DNA of 64,000 nucleotides from Hordeum vulgare subsp. vulgare (Eukaryota > Streptophyta > Magnoliopsida > Poales > Poaceae): assembly GCF_904849725.1 (NCBI RefSeq), contig NC_058522.1, positions 334,743,029 through 334,807,028 of the forward strand, read 5' to 3'. Positions 10,875-21,969 of this stretch are shown piece by piece. Each line of letters opens with the position of its first letter. Position 1 is the first letter of the stretch. Below the pieces are notes generated by a model, which had not been told where the DNA came from, made no database searches, and was given only the letters and a program-made list of their open reading frames with translations. Position numbers and translations under genes: made by a program.

Positions 10875-12454
10875 TGATATGTCCCAAACGTATCCCTAAT
10901 TTATGCCTGCTCCATGATCTTTTGGGTGACATTGTTATATGTTTTGCTACACTTTTATATCTTTTTACACATATTTGGACTAACCTACTAACTCAGTGCA
11001 CCCAGTGCCAGTTTGTGTCCGCTGATATCTTTTTTGCACGGGCTTTTACCCAAATTTCCAGAGCCCAAAAAATCCCGAGAATTTTTTTATAAAAATCAGC
11101 GTGACAGAAGCTTCCAGATCACCAAAGATGAGCCACACGGGAGACAGGGGCTGCCCAGGCGGCCACCCTGTGCGGCCAAGCCCCTGGTCGGGCCCACATG
11201 CCGCCTCGGTGGGCCCCACCTCCTATAACGCCCTGCTTTGACCTATATTTACCCCTCCGATCGGAAACCCTTCCATCCCGACACCCTGCCGGAGGGAGGA
11301 TTGACCTTCGGGAGCTTCTCCACCGCCATGGACGTTTCCTGGATGTGTCGTGAGTAGTCCTTCTTGGACCATGAGTCCATGACCAGTAGCTATGTGATGT
11401 CTTCTCTCCAATCTTGTGCTTCCATGATTAGGTCTTGTGAGCTGCCCGACATGATCAAGGCATCTATGTAATTTTCCTGCTATTGCTATGCTCGGTTTGC
11501 TGGGATCCGATGGATTATCAGATTATGTTCAGATTGTTATGAGTTATATATTTGATTACCCTTTTATATTATGTTCTTTAGTGATTCATGCATGTTCTCT
11601 GCTGCTCTTTATTGCTTTCGCTGAGTAGTAGATTGTAACTCCAAGAGGGAGCGTTATGCATGATTGTGGGTTCATCCCTCTAATGTCTAGCTTGAGTGAC
11701 AGACACATGAGACTAGGGGATGTGCTGTTGCCACCAGAGAGAAAACAACGGTGCTTGTGACCACGGTTGCAAGGATTGTTTACCTTAGGCATAGTTCGTT
11801 AATGCAGTTGTCCGTTGCTTTGAGTTTACACTTTGGGTGGAGCTCGCAACTTAATACCAGTGAGATGTTCTGGATAGATATCTCAAGGTGTATGATTAGT
11901 AAGTAGATACTGATGAATAAATAGTCTACTTGTCTTGGCGTACTTCCCATTACTATTGAGCCCCTAACTTTCAAGTAGCATAATTAGCATTGCGGTGCGT
12001 TTATAATTCTGTCAATTGCTCAGCTGTAATTTCTTTACCCATGCATAGTAGTTTATCGTGTTTTGGGAGAGAGACATCACTAGTGAACATCATGTCACTC
12101 AGGTCCATATCACCACCATTGCTTACACCTCCATCATTACCGTTTTCATTTACTTTTCCGTTGCAATCACTATCACTATTCCCATTTGTGTTTTGATCCT
12201 TTGCAAACTACAAGGCCGGAGATATTGACAACCTCTCTGTACTCGTTGGGAGCAAACTTATTTGTTGTGTGTGCAGGTCCACGTCTTCTGCTAGCGCGAG
12301 GGCAGCGGACACCTACTTGTTGATCCTCGGAGTCCTCCTGGTTCGATAAACCTTACAGTCTCCGTGTAAGGGAAACTAGCTGCCGACTACATCTACACCT
12401 TCCACTTGGGGTAACAAACAAGGGGCGAGAAGTATATCCATCAAGTCGTCATCA
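10875..12454 (+). repeat. 5' LTR of the nested non-autonomous element
   Basis: It starts TGATATGTCCCAAACGTATC (the sister LTR has TGATACGTCCC) and ends CGTCATCA. It is 1580 bp, about 70 bp shorter than the 3' LTR because of a deletion near 11277, where the 3' LTR keeps extra sequence at about 16500-16585. Confidence 0.85.
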
Positions 12455-12464
12455 AGCAAGTTTC

Positions 12465-12482
12465 TGGCGCCGTTGCCGAGGA
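12465..12482 (+). other. Primer-binding site (tRNA-Asp type)
   Basis: TGGCGCCGTTGCCGAGGA begins 10 bp after the LTR end. It matches the tRNA-Asp complementary site characteristic of Athila-lineage gypsy elements. Confidence 0.8.
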
Positions 12483-12567
12483 CTCGAGTCTTCAAGATAA
12501 GGGAGTTGCACACTATCTTTTACCTTGCTTTTAGTCTTGTTAGTTTGCCATGAGCTAGTTAGGCTTA

Positions 12568-13133
12568 ATGGAAAACAAAAAAAATGTGAGAGAGCTCTAT
12601 AAACTTTATCTCGAACTAGGACATGAAGTGTTTGAGGAGAAAATAAAAAATCTATGGAAATTTATTATTTTCATAACAATTATGATGGTGGCAATGTTAT
12701 TAGTATGCTTTCTTTGAATACCAATATTGCTAATGACATGGAAAGCTCTAAGCTTGGGGATGATGGGTTAGATGAACATGAGATTTTTAGTCCCCCAACT
12801 TTTGAGGAGAAAATTTGCTTTGATGATAATATGCTTCCTAAATATGATGATCACCATGATGATAATGAATGCTTTACTCTCACTATTCCTAATAAGGAAG
12901 ATTTTGCATATAAGAAGAGTAATGATACTTTTATGCTTTTGGATCATGGAAATAATGCCTTATGTGATAGTTATATTGTTGAGTTCATCCATGATACCAC
13001 GGAAATTTATAATGAGAGGGGCAGGCATGGTTCTAAATATCTAAAAAATAAGAAGTTTCCCCTGTTTATGTCGAAGGTTTTGAAGCTGCACTTGTTTTGC
13101 CTTCCTATGCTTATTGCTTTGTGCTTCAATTAA
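12568..13133 (+). pseudogene. Small ORF of the non-autonomous element, frameshifted
   Basis: The ATG at 12568 opens MENKKNVRELYKLYLELGHE, which continues in frame to about 12650 before shifting into MEIYYFHNNYDGGNVISML (from 12654). The second frame runs 159 codons, is rich in Asp, Glu and Asn, and contains FDDNMLPKYDDHHDDNE. No zinc knuckle, protease or polymerase motif is visible. Its place just after the primer-binding site matches gag, but it resembles only the short acidic ORF seen in related non-autonomous elements. Function unknown; it may be a gag remnant or an accessory protein. Coding stops about 150 bp before a GGGAGACAACCC motif (13278-13289) that the outer element also has. Confidence 0.6.
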
Positions 13134-14689
13134 TTATTCTATTGCAATATTCAGATGCATAGGAAGCATGTTAGACTTAGATGTGTTTGGTATTTGCTTC
13201 TTGATTCTCTCTTTTGTTCTCCTACGAGAGCATCATTAAAATCTTAAGCCTATCTTTATGGCTATAAAGAAAGAGCTCTAGGGAGACAACCCTTGTTATC
13301 TTTACTTTGAGTTTTTATTTTCAATTTTAGTGGTCTTGATGCTTGTTACTACTATAGAAACATAATTGTATCATTATTTCCAAGGTTTGTGCCAAGTTTT
13401 AGCCTCCGATTGCAAGAAAGTTCAAAAGTTGTGACGTGCTGTCCAAAAACTGATTTTGTCTTCTTGACGGAAAACTTCGCCAGACATCACCAGATCATCT
13501 TTTTGATCTGAATTATTTTGAAAGCATGCTCTATATAATTTTCTTTCTGGCGTCTATTCTAAGTTTTTTGATTTGAGCTGCAGAAGTGCCCCAAAAGAAT
13601 TATTTACTACCTGTTGTTCTGTTTTTCACAGATTCTGCCACGTTTTCTGTTTGCATCATTTTGCAAATCTTAAGCTTGCTTTTCCTTTGAAAACTCTTTT
13701 GTCAATCATGAGAGATAGTAGATATTTATGAAAATCTTTATTTCCAGTAGGGAAAAAATTATTTTATTATGGGTACTAACCACTCTAATCAGCTTATGAT
13801 GAGTTTCATATGAAGGGAGATTTCAAGTATGCGATGGAAGATGATGAAAGAAGATCTAGGAGTGTAAAGAGCTTAAGCTTGGGGATGCCCCTATGCATCC
13901 CCTTCTCCATCAACAATATTCAGTCCGTCCATCTCCATGCTATATTTTTATCCCTTCATATGTTATGTGCTATGCTTGGAGCGTCCCGCTCTTTACTTTT
14001 TAGTTTGTTTTAGTTTTGCTTGCTGTTCATAACAAGTTCGAACCTAGCCTTCTTTGTTTGGGAGAGAAACACATTCCACTCCACTCTAGAACACAACATA
14101 GGTTTTCATGCTTATCATTTTATGTGTCATTTACCTTTTCATAGCTACTGTCATGCTCAGCTCTTAGTTTTCATGCGTTATCTTTTTAAAAGCTTTTATT
14201 TAGGTTGCTTTTGTAACTCTCTTGAGTTATCATGCTTATCTTGTTTGGAGAGTTGGCTTGTTGCACTGAGTTGTGTGTCTTGCATGAGTAGGTAATTGAG
14301 GTTGCTATTTAAGTATAGTAGTAACTTGCAATAGTTTTGAGGTATTAATTTGAGTATTGTTGGGACAATTGGTGCCAAGAGCTTGAGCCTATTAGTGATA
14401 GATGTCGTATTTTGGGAAATCTGTGTGTCTTTCAAAAACTACAAAAAATAGTTGAGAAATCTATCTACTAGATTGATCGCTAACCTCCGGAGGGTTTGGA
14501 ATATATAGAGTACCCTCACGTTACCATGGGTCGAGGATGCGCAAGGATAACCAAACCCCCAAACACTCCTCCTCGGGGTGCTTGTCTCTTTGTGAATTTC
14601 CTAACTAGATAGAGAGGTACCGATAATAAGTGTATGAGTTCTTCGGACTAATGTGAGTATTCGATTGTTGGCACTTCCACCATCCATAT
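13134..14689 (+). other. Non-coding interior of the nested element, first part
   Basis: No frame with recognisable similarity is present. The motif GGGAGACAACCC near 13280 has a counterpart GGGAGGCAACC (minus strand, about 26145-26155) after the protease of the outer element. AAGCTTGGGGATGCCCC at about 13873-13889 resembles the polypurine tract found next to the LTRs. Confidence 0.55.
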
Positions 14690-15560
14690 TTTGCTAGCAT
14701 CTTCGGTACCGTGCATTGCCCTTTCTCATCTTGAGAGTTGGTGCAAACTTCGCCGGTGCATCCAAACCCTTGGCATGATACGCTGTGTCATCATAAGCCT
14801 CATTATATCTTTCCTCGAAACAACCACCATACATACCTATTAAGGAATTTTCATAGCCATTCCGAGATACATTGCCATGCAACATCCACCATCTGATGAG
14901 TTGATCTTCATGTCATACATTCTTTTGCTTGATCGAGGAGCCGCATGCTAGTTGGGCCTTGCCCTTATTATTGCTACATGACACGCTAGTTTCATTGCAT
15001 ATCCTGCTACATTGGCAGAGACATATATTTTCATACATCATGATATTTTTCATTTGTCTTTATGTGAGTAGTTCTTATAAAGTGTGATGATCTTCTTTTT
15101 ATTCTTGTAAAACATATAGTGTTGCCCTTAAGCGAGGAAAAGATCCCAAAGAGGACAAATTAAAATATCCCAAAGAGGACACATGAAAAGATCCCCAAGA
15201 GGACAAATGAGAGATAAATAGAAAGAGCCAAAGAGGCCACAAAAATAAAAAAAGAGAAAAAGAAAAATAAATAAAAAGAGATAAGGGGCAACACTACTAT
15301 TCATTTTGAAAGATCCACACTCGTACTCTATTGTTATATTTGTACTCCATAGAGATTATCATTCATGCATAACTATGTGGGGACCCTTACACTATAGAAC
15401 TTGGCTTGTTTATTCCAATGATAAGCCTCCTCAAATGAGCTCTAGGTCTTCATGATTAAGAAAGTCGGATGCACCCCCACTAGTTCCATTGGAGAGCTTG
15501 CCATAGATCATATGTGCATCTGTTGCATAGTAATCCCTACTCCTCACATCATATCTATCA
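14690..15560 (+). other. Conserved non-coding 3' region shared with the outer element
   Basis: Segments here match, in inverse orientation, the outer element's interior at about 6240-7020: CGGTACCGTGCATTGCCC, a stretch around GGTGCATCCAAACCC, and ATTCCGAGATACATTGCCATG. A further pair around GTAGTCCCTACTCCTCAC-like sequence (15529-15550) corresponds to about 6264-6285. Neither copy has a matching long ORF. Conservation between two independently inserted elements suggests a cis-acting role or simply shared ancestry. Confidence 0.65.
15130..15300 (+). repeat. Purine-rich short repeats (CCAAAGAGGACA type)
   Basis: The motif AAGAGGACA(A/C)AT recurs at least three times, preceded by GATCCC(A/C) or ATCCC (about 15145-15210). 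A variant AAGAGGCCACA follows, and then an A/G-only run (about 15240-15290). The sequence is clearly repetitive and non-coding. Confidence 0.7.
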
Positions 15561-16090
15561 TTTGGTTTTCTCTCGCCTATGGTTGTCCTCATTGATGTGA
15601 GCCTTTCACACCTTTTTGTCTTCCTTCCCCATCATTATTCTCTTTGCCATCCTAAGTGCCAACATATCTTGCTTGCGCTCATCCATTGCATAAGTGCTCA
15701 AAGTCAAAAGGGAGAGGATCATTTTGACTAGTGCCTGATTAGTGGTCTGGGGATGAGTCAAAATAAGATTCCGAAGGAGACCAAGTGTGAAGTTTTAGTA
15801 GATTGCGTTCTCGATTAAAAATATATATTTTTATGCTCTAAACCGATCTCCCACTTCTTGCACACAAACACCATTTGGAGACATTCGAGTCACGGATAGC
15901 GAGAGCTCTTGCACCTTTATGTTCTTACTTTGCTAAACTTAATACTAGATATAGACTCTTGCTTGTTATTGTCTTGACTTGAATTGCATATCTTACTTGC
16001 TTTACTTTGAAGTTCTTATATATGTGTTAGCATGTCACCATAGAAATTATTTGTGTTATCATTTACCTACTCGAGGATGAGCAGGAATTA

Positions 16091-16103
16091 AGCTTGGGGA
16101 TGT
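16091..16103 (+). other. Polypurine tract of the nested element
   Basis: AGCTTGGGGATGT sits directly before the 3' LTR at 16104. Confidence 0.85.
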
Positions 16104-17751
16104 TGATACGTCCCAAACGTATCTATAATTTCTGATTGCTCCATGATGTTTTGGGTGACATTGTTATATATTTTGCTACACTTTTATCTTTTTACACATA
16201 TTTGGACTAACATAATAACTTAGTGCACCCAGTGCCAGTTTTTGTGTGCTGATGTCTTTTTTGCAGGGACTTTTACCAAAATTACCACAGCCCCAAAAAT
16301 CCCGAGAAAATATACAAAAATCAGCGTGACAGAAGCTTCCAGATCACCGCAGATGGGCCAGAGGGGAGCCAGGGGCTGCCCAGGCGGCCACCCTGCGCGG
16401 CCTGCCCCCTAGCCGCGCCCACGGGCTGCCTCGGTGGGTCCCACCTCCTGTAACGCCCTCCTTTGACCTATATTTACCCCTCCAATCGGAAACCCTTCCA
16501 TCATATCCATAATCGCGAATTTCTCCATCGTTCCGCCGCCGCAGCGCTTGTGAGATCGGGAGCGTCACGAGACCACTTCCCGAGACCCTGCCGGATGGAG
16601 GATTGACCTTCGAGAGCTTCTCCACCGCCATGGACTTTTCCTGGACGTGTCGTGAGTAGTCCTTCTTGGACCATGAGTCCATGACCAGTAGCTGTGTGAT
16701 GTCTTCTCTCCAATCTTGTGCTTCCATGATTAGGTCTTGTGAGCTGCCCGACATGATCAAGGCATCTATGTAATTTTCCTGCTATTGCTATGCTCGGTTT
16801 GTTGGGATCCGATGGATTATGAGATTATGTTCAGATTGTTATGAGTTACATATTTGATTATCCTTTTATATTATGTTCTTTAGTGATTCATGCATGTTCT
16901 TTGTTGCTCTTTATTGCTTTGGCCGAGTAGTAGATTGTAACTCCAAGAGGGAGCGTTATGCATGATTGCGGGTTCATGCCCCCTGATGTCTAGCTTGAGT
17001 GACAGAAACATGAGATTAGGGGATGTGTTGTTGCCACTAGGGAGAAAACAAAGGTGCTTGTGACCACGGTTGCAAGGATTGTTTACCTACGCATAGTTTG
17101 TTAATGCAGTTATTCGTTCCTTTGAGTTTACACTTTGGGTGGGGCTCGCAACTTAGTACCAGCGAGATGTTCTGTATAGATATCTGAAGGTGGACGATTA
17201 GTAAGTAGATGGTGATGAATAAACGGTGTACTTGTCTTGGCGTACTGCCCATTACTATTGAGCCTCTAACTTTCAAGTAGCATAATTAGCATTGAAGTGC
17301 GTTTATAATTCTGGCCCAACTATAATTTGCTTACCCATGCATAGTTGTTTATCGTCTTTTGGGAGAGAGATATCACTAGTGAACATCATGTGACTCAGGT
17401 CCATATCACCACCATTGCTTACACCTCCATCATTTACCGTTTTCATTTTCTTTTTCGTTGCAATCACTATCACTATTCCCGCTTGTGTTTTGATCCTTTG
17501 CAAACTACGAGGCTGGAGAGATTGACAACCTCTCTATACTCATTGGGAGCAAAGTTATTTGTTGTGTGTGCAGGTCCATGTTTTTTGCTAGAGCCAGGGC
17601 AGCATATACCTACTTGTTGATCCTCGGAGTCCTCCTAGTTCGATAAACCTTACAGTCTCCGTGTAAGGGAAACTTGCTGCTGACTACATATCCACCTTCC
17701 ACTTGGGGTAACCAACAAGGCGCGACAAGTATATCCATCAACTCGTCATCA
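16104..17751 (+). repeat. 3' LTR of the nested non-autonomous element
   Basis: It begins TGATACGTCCCAAACGTATC and ends CGTCATCA, 1648 bp. It is very similar to 10875-12454 apart from scattered substitutions and the ~70-bp segment missing from the 5' copy. This implies a fairly recent insertion. Confidence 0.85.
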
Positions 17752-17989
17752 ATCAACGCACTTTTTCCTTTACAGAGTCATTCTATTGTTTGTATTATGT
17801 GTAAGCAATCTTATGTTGAGTATCCCTCAAGCCTTATGTGAGTTCGAAAAACTCATGCGAGGGCCAGAATAGTTTGGAAAAAGGCTGCATGTAGCCCCAA
17901 GACTCTTGTGGGATGATAAAAACATCCTGGCATAGTATTTCGAAAAATAAATCTGGGACCAGTGAATTCTAAAAAATGCTTATCTGCAG

Positions 17990-19029
17990 GCCTCTACTTC
18001 GGCCGCACCCCCAACTCCCTCGAGTTGGTGGAAATGAACCGTAAAGTGGAAGTTTCCAAAGAGGAACTGGACGGCATCAGCAAGCGGTTTGAGGGTGCAC
18101 AAGGTAAGTGTTCAAGCCTTAGTTTTTTGATGAAAGTGAGGTGATTTAATATGTTTGCCTCTAAGTGTGATTTATTAGCGTGACCGTCATAGTTGTTGCT
18201 GTTGATGTCGAGTGGCTCAAAGCTGAACTGGACAAGGCCAAGCATGAGGCTTCTAAACAAAGAGCGGTCGCCGAATATGCCACGTTTGCTAGTGAGAAGT
18301 CGGAGGCCAGGGTCAGTGAGGTTTAGCAAGAGCTCAAGGAAGCGCCACGAAAAATGAGGTACTTTGGAAGAAGAATAAAGAGAAATCTGCTGAGCTGACC
18401 TCGGTAAATGCCGCACTCCAGTAAGCACGAAAGGAGGCACATGATCATCAAAAGGAGATCCATGAGATCAAGCAAATCGCACATGCTAAGAGGTATTTAC
18501 TATAGTGTATGTTCGTCGGACAAATATTTACATTGCTTACACGAGTGTGGAGTTCTCCAGGTGTGATTGCAGTTCTCCCGAAGAGTGCAATGGAAGCTGT
18601 GAAGCACTATGCATCCCAGGAGGGCGAGGTCCAACAAATGCTTTTCTCCTTGTCTCCGATCATTTCAAAGAACTGATGGAGCTGCACAAGATGACACAAC
18701 CGGCCATGAAAAATATTTGCATCACGCTATGGCTGATAGAGCCACTACCCAGCAGCTATTTTTTCCTGGTGCAAAATCTGATTGTCGTTGCGCCCTAGAT
18801 TGATGTCATGAAGCGATGTGTCTGCATCGAGGGTGCTCGTATGGCCTTTGCAAGGACGATGACGCACTGGCCAAAGTTGGAGACCTTCAAGATGGCCACC
18901 GCACCTTCACCACCCAGAAAGGAGCATAGACGCCCGAAGCTGTATTTCTCCACTACGATGGAAGGTCCTCGGACTGTAGAAGTGCAATGCTCCAAAGAGC
19001 AATGTTTGATTGAAAATCTTATATTGTAA
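17990..19029 (+). pseudogene. Antisense gene of the Tat element, 3' half (coiled-coil and C-terminal domain)
   Basis: After an acceptor TATCTGCAG (17981-17989), exon 17990-18103 reads LELVEMNRKVEVSKEELDGI, and a GTAAGT donor follows at 18104. The next exon (from about 18213) reads WLKAELDKAKHEASKQRAVA, again coiled-coil-like, with one stop. A further intron is likely at 18493-18560 (GTATTT...CTCCAG). The following exon encodes VLPKSAMEAVKHYASQEGEV in one frame, and after frameshifts the C-terminus CVCIEGARMAFARTMTHWPK (18808-19029). These match the conserved tail of the cereal Tat antisense protein whose N-terminal half starts at 8886. The two halves are separated by the nested element at 10875-17751. 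Confidence 0.7.
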
Positions 19030-19899
19030 AAGCAGCTGTATAATAAAGTGCCCTTTATTTTTTGCATGGCATACCTTGTCTTTTTTTCTTGCAACTATTG
19101 TGTGCTTGTTTTAATACTCAAAGTTTCCAATCATCGGCTTCAGCCCCCTGCCAGATACTAGCAGTGGTGTTTTTGGTCTCCGTATTGTTAGCCTTTGCCA
19201 ATTTCTTGGGACCCTAAGGCGGTAATGCGAGAGAAAACCAAACAATCGGACTATGTGGCTTTACATCTTTCACATAACCATATGAGCTTGACTCTGGGGG
19301 CGAATTATAGCCCCTTTGTAAAGCGTGATGTTCGGCTTATGTCATGGTGTAAGAACCTATAATCACTTAGTGTGAATGATTTCAAACCTTCTGCAAAACG
19401 CGATGTACCCCCAGCGGTTTTTTAGTTTAACACTTGTCTTCGGATTGTAGACCAGTTCTATTTTATTATGCTAGTCAGTTTTCGGCTTTCTCCGCGGAGG
19501 TACTTATCCACACTAGCTGGAAGTACAATCACAGCGGTTCTCCCTTTGCCCTTTTAGCCGAACTGGTGGAACATAAAGGAGTAAGCACAGGAGCGTGGGA
19601 ACCCAACTTTTGACCCAAGACATAATTCCGAACTGATATAAACAACACGTATCCAAGACTTCGCTGACGTGAATACTAAATAGTATTGTAATGGTTCGAA
19701 GGGCAGTCATGATGGCCAAGCCCCCCCCCCCCGTCGATTTAGCTAATATCTAAGATGTGCATGAAAGCAGTCTTGTGTTGGTGTTCGAGAAACAGTTCGG
19801 AGTAAGGATGAGGCCAAAGACATTGCAGAGCTCATGAACCACAAAGAGCGTTCCTTATTTCCAATAAATTTGTAATCGTACAATTCAAACTCAGCAAGA

Positions 19900-19949
<50 letters not shown>

Positions 19950-20007
19950 CTAAGAAGAAAAGTTTGCACAGTAAAGGTTTACACAGGGTTTGGTATAGCT
20001 AGCGTGA
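19030..20007 (-). other. Tat element interior between missing pol and antisense gene
   Basis: Minus-strand sequence lacks polymerase or integrase motifs. It includes a run of 12 C (19721-19732) and a TA/GA microsatellite. It resembles the region normally found downstream of integrase in these elements, but that is an impression only. Confidence 0.5.
19902..19949. repeat. Compound (TA)n-(GA)n microsatellite
   Basis: About 16 TA units run into about 8 GA units. It is a simple repeat, likely polymorphic. Confidence 0.95.
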
Positions 20008-21526
20008 TGACCCACAAGTGTAGGAGATCTATCGTAGTCCTTTTGATAAGTAAGAGTGTCGAACCCAACAAGGAGCAGAAGGAAATGACAAGCGGTTTTC
20101 AGTAAGGTATTCTCTGCAAGCACTGAAATTATCGGTAACATATAGTTTTGTGATAAGGTAATTCGAAACGGGTAACAAGTAACAATTGTAACGAAGGTGC
20201 AGCAAGGTGGCCCAATCCTTTTTGTAGCAAAGGACAAGCCTGGACAAACTATTATATAAAAAAAGCGCTCCCGGGGACACATGGGAATTTATGTGAAGCT
20301 AGTTTTCATAATGCTCATATTATTCGCGTTCGTTACTTTGATAATTTGATATGTGGGTGGATTGGTGCTTGGGTGCTGCCCTTACTTGGAAAAATCTCCC
20401 ACTTACGATTAACCTCTCTCGCAAGCATCTGCAACTATGAAAGAAGAATTAAGATAAATCTAACCATAGCATTAAACATATGGATCAAAATCAGCCCCTT
20501 ACGAAGCAACACGTAAACTAGGGTTTAAGCTTCTATCACTCTAGCAACCCATCGTCTACTTATTACATCCCAATGCCCTCCTATAGGCCCAAACAGTGGT
20601 GAAGTCTCATGTAGTCGACGTTCACATTACACTACTAGAGGGGAAACAACATATATCTTATCAAAATATCGAACGTATACCAAATTCACATGATTACTTA
20701 TAACAAGACTTATCCCATGTCCTCAGGAACAAATGTAACTACTCACAAAGCATATTCATGTTCATAATCAGAGGAGTATTAATAATCATTTAGGATCTGA
20801 ACATATGATCTTCCATCGAATAAACCAACTAGCATCAACTACAAGGAGTAATCAACACTACTTGCAACCCACACGTACCCATCTGAGGTTTTCAGACAAA
20901 GATCGGATACAAGAGATGAACTACAGTTTGGAGAGGAAATGTTGCTGCTGAAGATGTTGATGGAGATTGACCCCCTCTCAATGAGAGGATCGTTCGTGAT
21001 GATGATGGCTTCAATTTCCCCCTCCGGGAGGGAAGTTTCCCCGGCGGAATAGCTCCGCCAAAACTCTAGATTGGTCTAGTTGAAGTTCCGCCTCAAGACG
21101 GCGGCGCTGCATCCCGAAAGCTCTGATATGCTTTTTTCTAGGTCAAAACGCTTCATATGGCAGAAGATGGGCACCGGAGGCCTGCCAGGGGGCTGCAGGC
21201 CTGTAGGGCGCGACCAGAGGGGTAGGCCGGGCCCCCAAGCTTGTGACCTCCTGGTGGGTCCCCTCCGGTATTTCTTTTGCCGATTATTTTTTATATATTC
21301 CAAAACAATTAAGTGTAACTTTTTAGTACTTTTGGAGCTGTGGAGAATAGATCTCTCAGATTTGCTCCTTTTCAAGTCGAGAGTTCCAGCTGCGGGCATT
21401 CTCCCTCTTCATGTAAATCTTGTAAAATAAGAGAGAAAAGGCATAAGTATTGTACCATAATGTGTATTAACAACCCATAATGCAATAAATATTGATATAA
21501 AAGCATGATGCAAAATGGACGTATCA
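20008..21526 (-). mobile_element. Solo LTR of an Athila-type gypsy element (TGATACGTCC type)
   Basis: On the minus strand it starts TGATACGTCCATTTTGCATC and ends CTTGTGGGTCA, 1519 bp, with TG...CA termini. It belongs to the same LTR family as the 5' LTR at 60241-62838 (opposite orientation). The flanking 5-mers CGTGA (20003-20007) and ACGCC (21527-21531) do not match, so no target duplication is visible. It lies exactly where the Tat element's reverse transcriptase and integrase should be. Confidence 0.8.
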
Positions 21527-21969
21527 ACGCCCTCCTGCACGTCTACGCCTTCACTCTTTGGAAAATATTCTTTGAAATGGGAGAACTTCAATGAACAGTT
21601 CTTTAAACAAATGTAGTATTGAGAATCCGCAGATGTTTGGGTTTGCTTGATGCAGAATTGCTCCTTAACCGTACCTTTATGTGTCCAAGAACTATACTGG
21701 CCATAGTTCGGTTTACCCGAACACTAGCTCGTATATGATTAATCCCCATAGCTGCCCATGGTATCTTAAGCACAAAATTGTGCCTTCGAGGCATGCACTT
21801 TGCTAGAGGTGGGATGCTTCTATGGGGGAGCGTATCCCTATTTAGCTTGAGTGATATGTAACTATGGCGAGATGCGAGCTCGTTTGTGCTCCTTGATGGT
21901 TAGCTTTGACTTTAGAACCATGTCTCCGGCCTGTACTTCGGCTACCAAAGCCGTAGAGTGTTCCTCAGT

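Larger units (their letters stand above)
10875..17751 (+). mobile_element. Non-autonomous gypsy element nested in the Tat element
   Basis: The LTRs are at 10875-12454 and 16104-17751, and the 5-bp target duplication ATCAA is perfect (10870-10874 and 17752-17756). A tRNA-Asp-type primer-binding site and a polypurine tract are in place. The ~3.6-kb interior holds one broken small ORF and a long non-coding 3' region. Protease, reverse transcriptase and integrase are absent, so it must have been mobilised by proteins from a related element. The primer site and 3' region tie it to Athila-type gypsy elements. Confidence 0.85.

Noticed and set aside
19902..19949. Considered a promoter TATA region
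   Set aside because: It is a simple TA/GA microsatellite without any gene positioned to use it.
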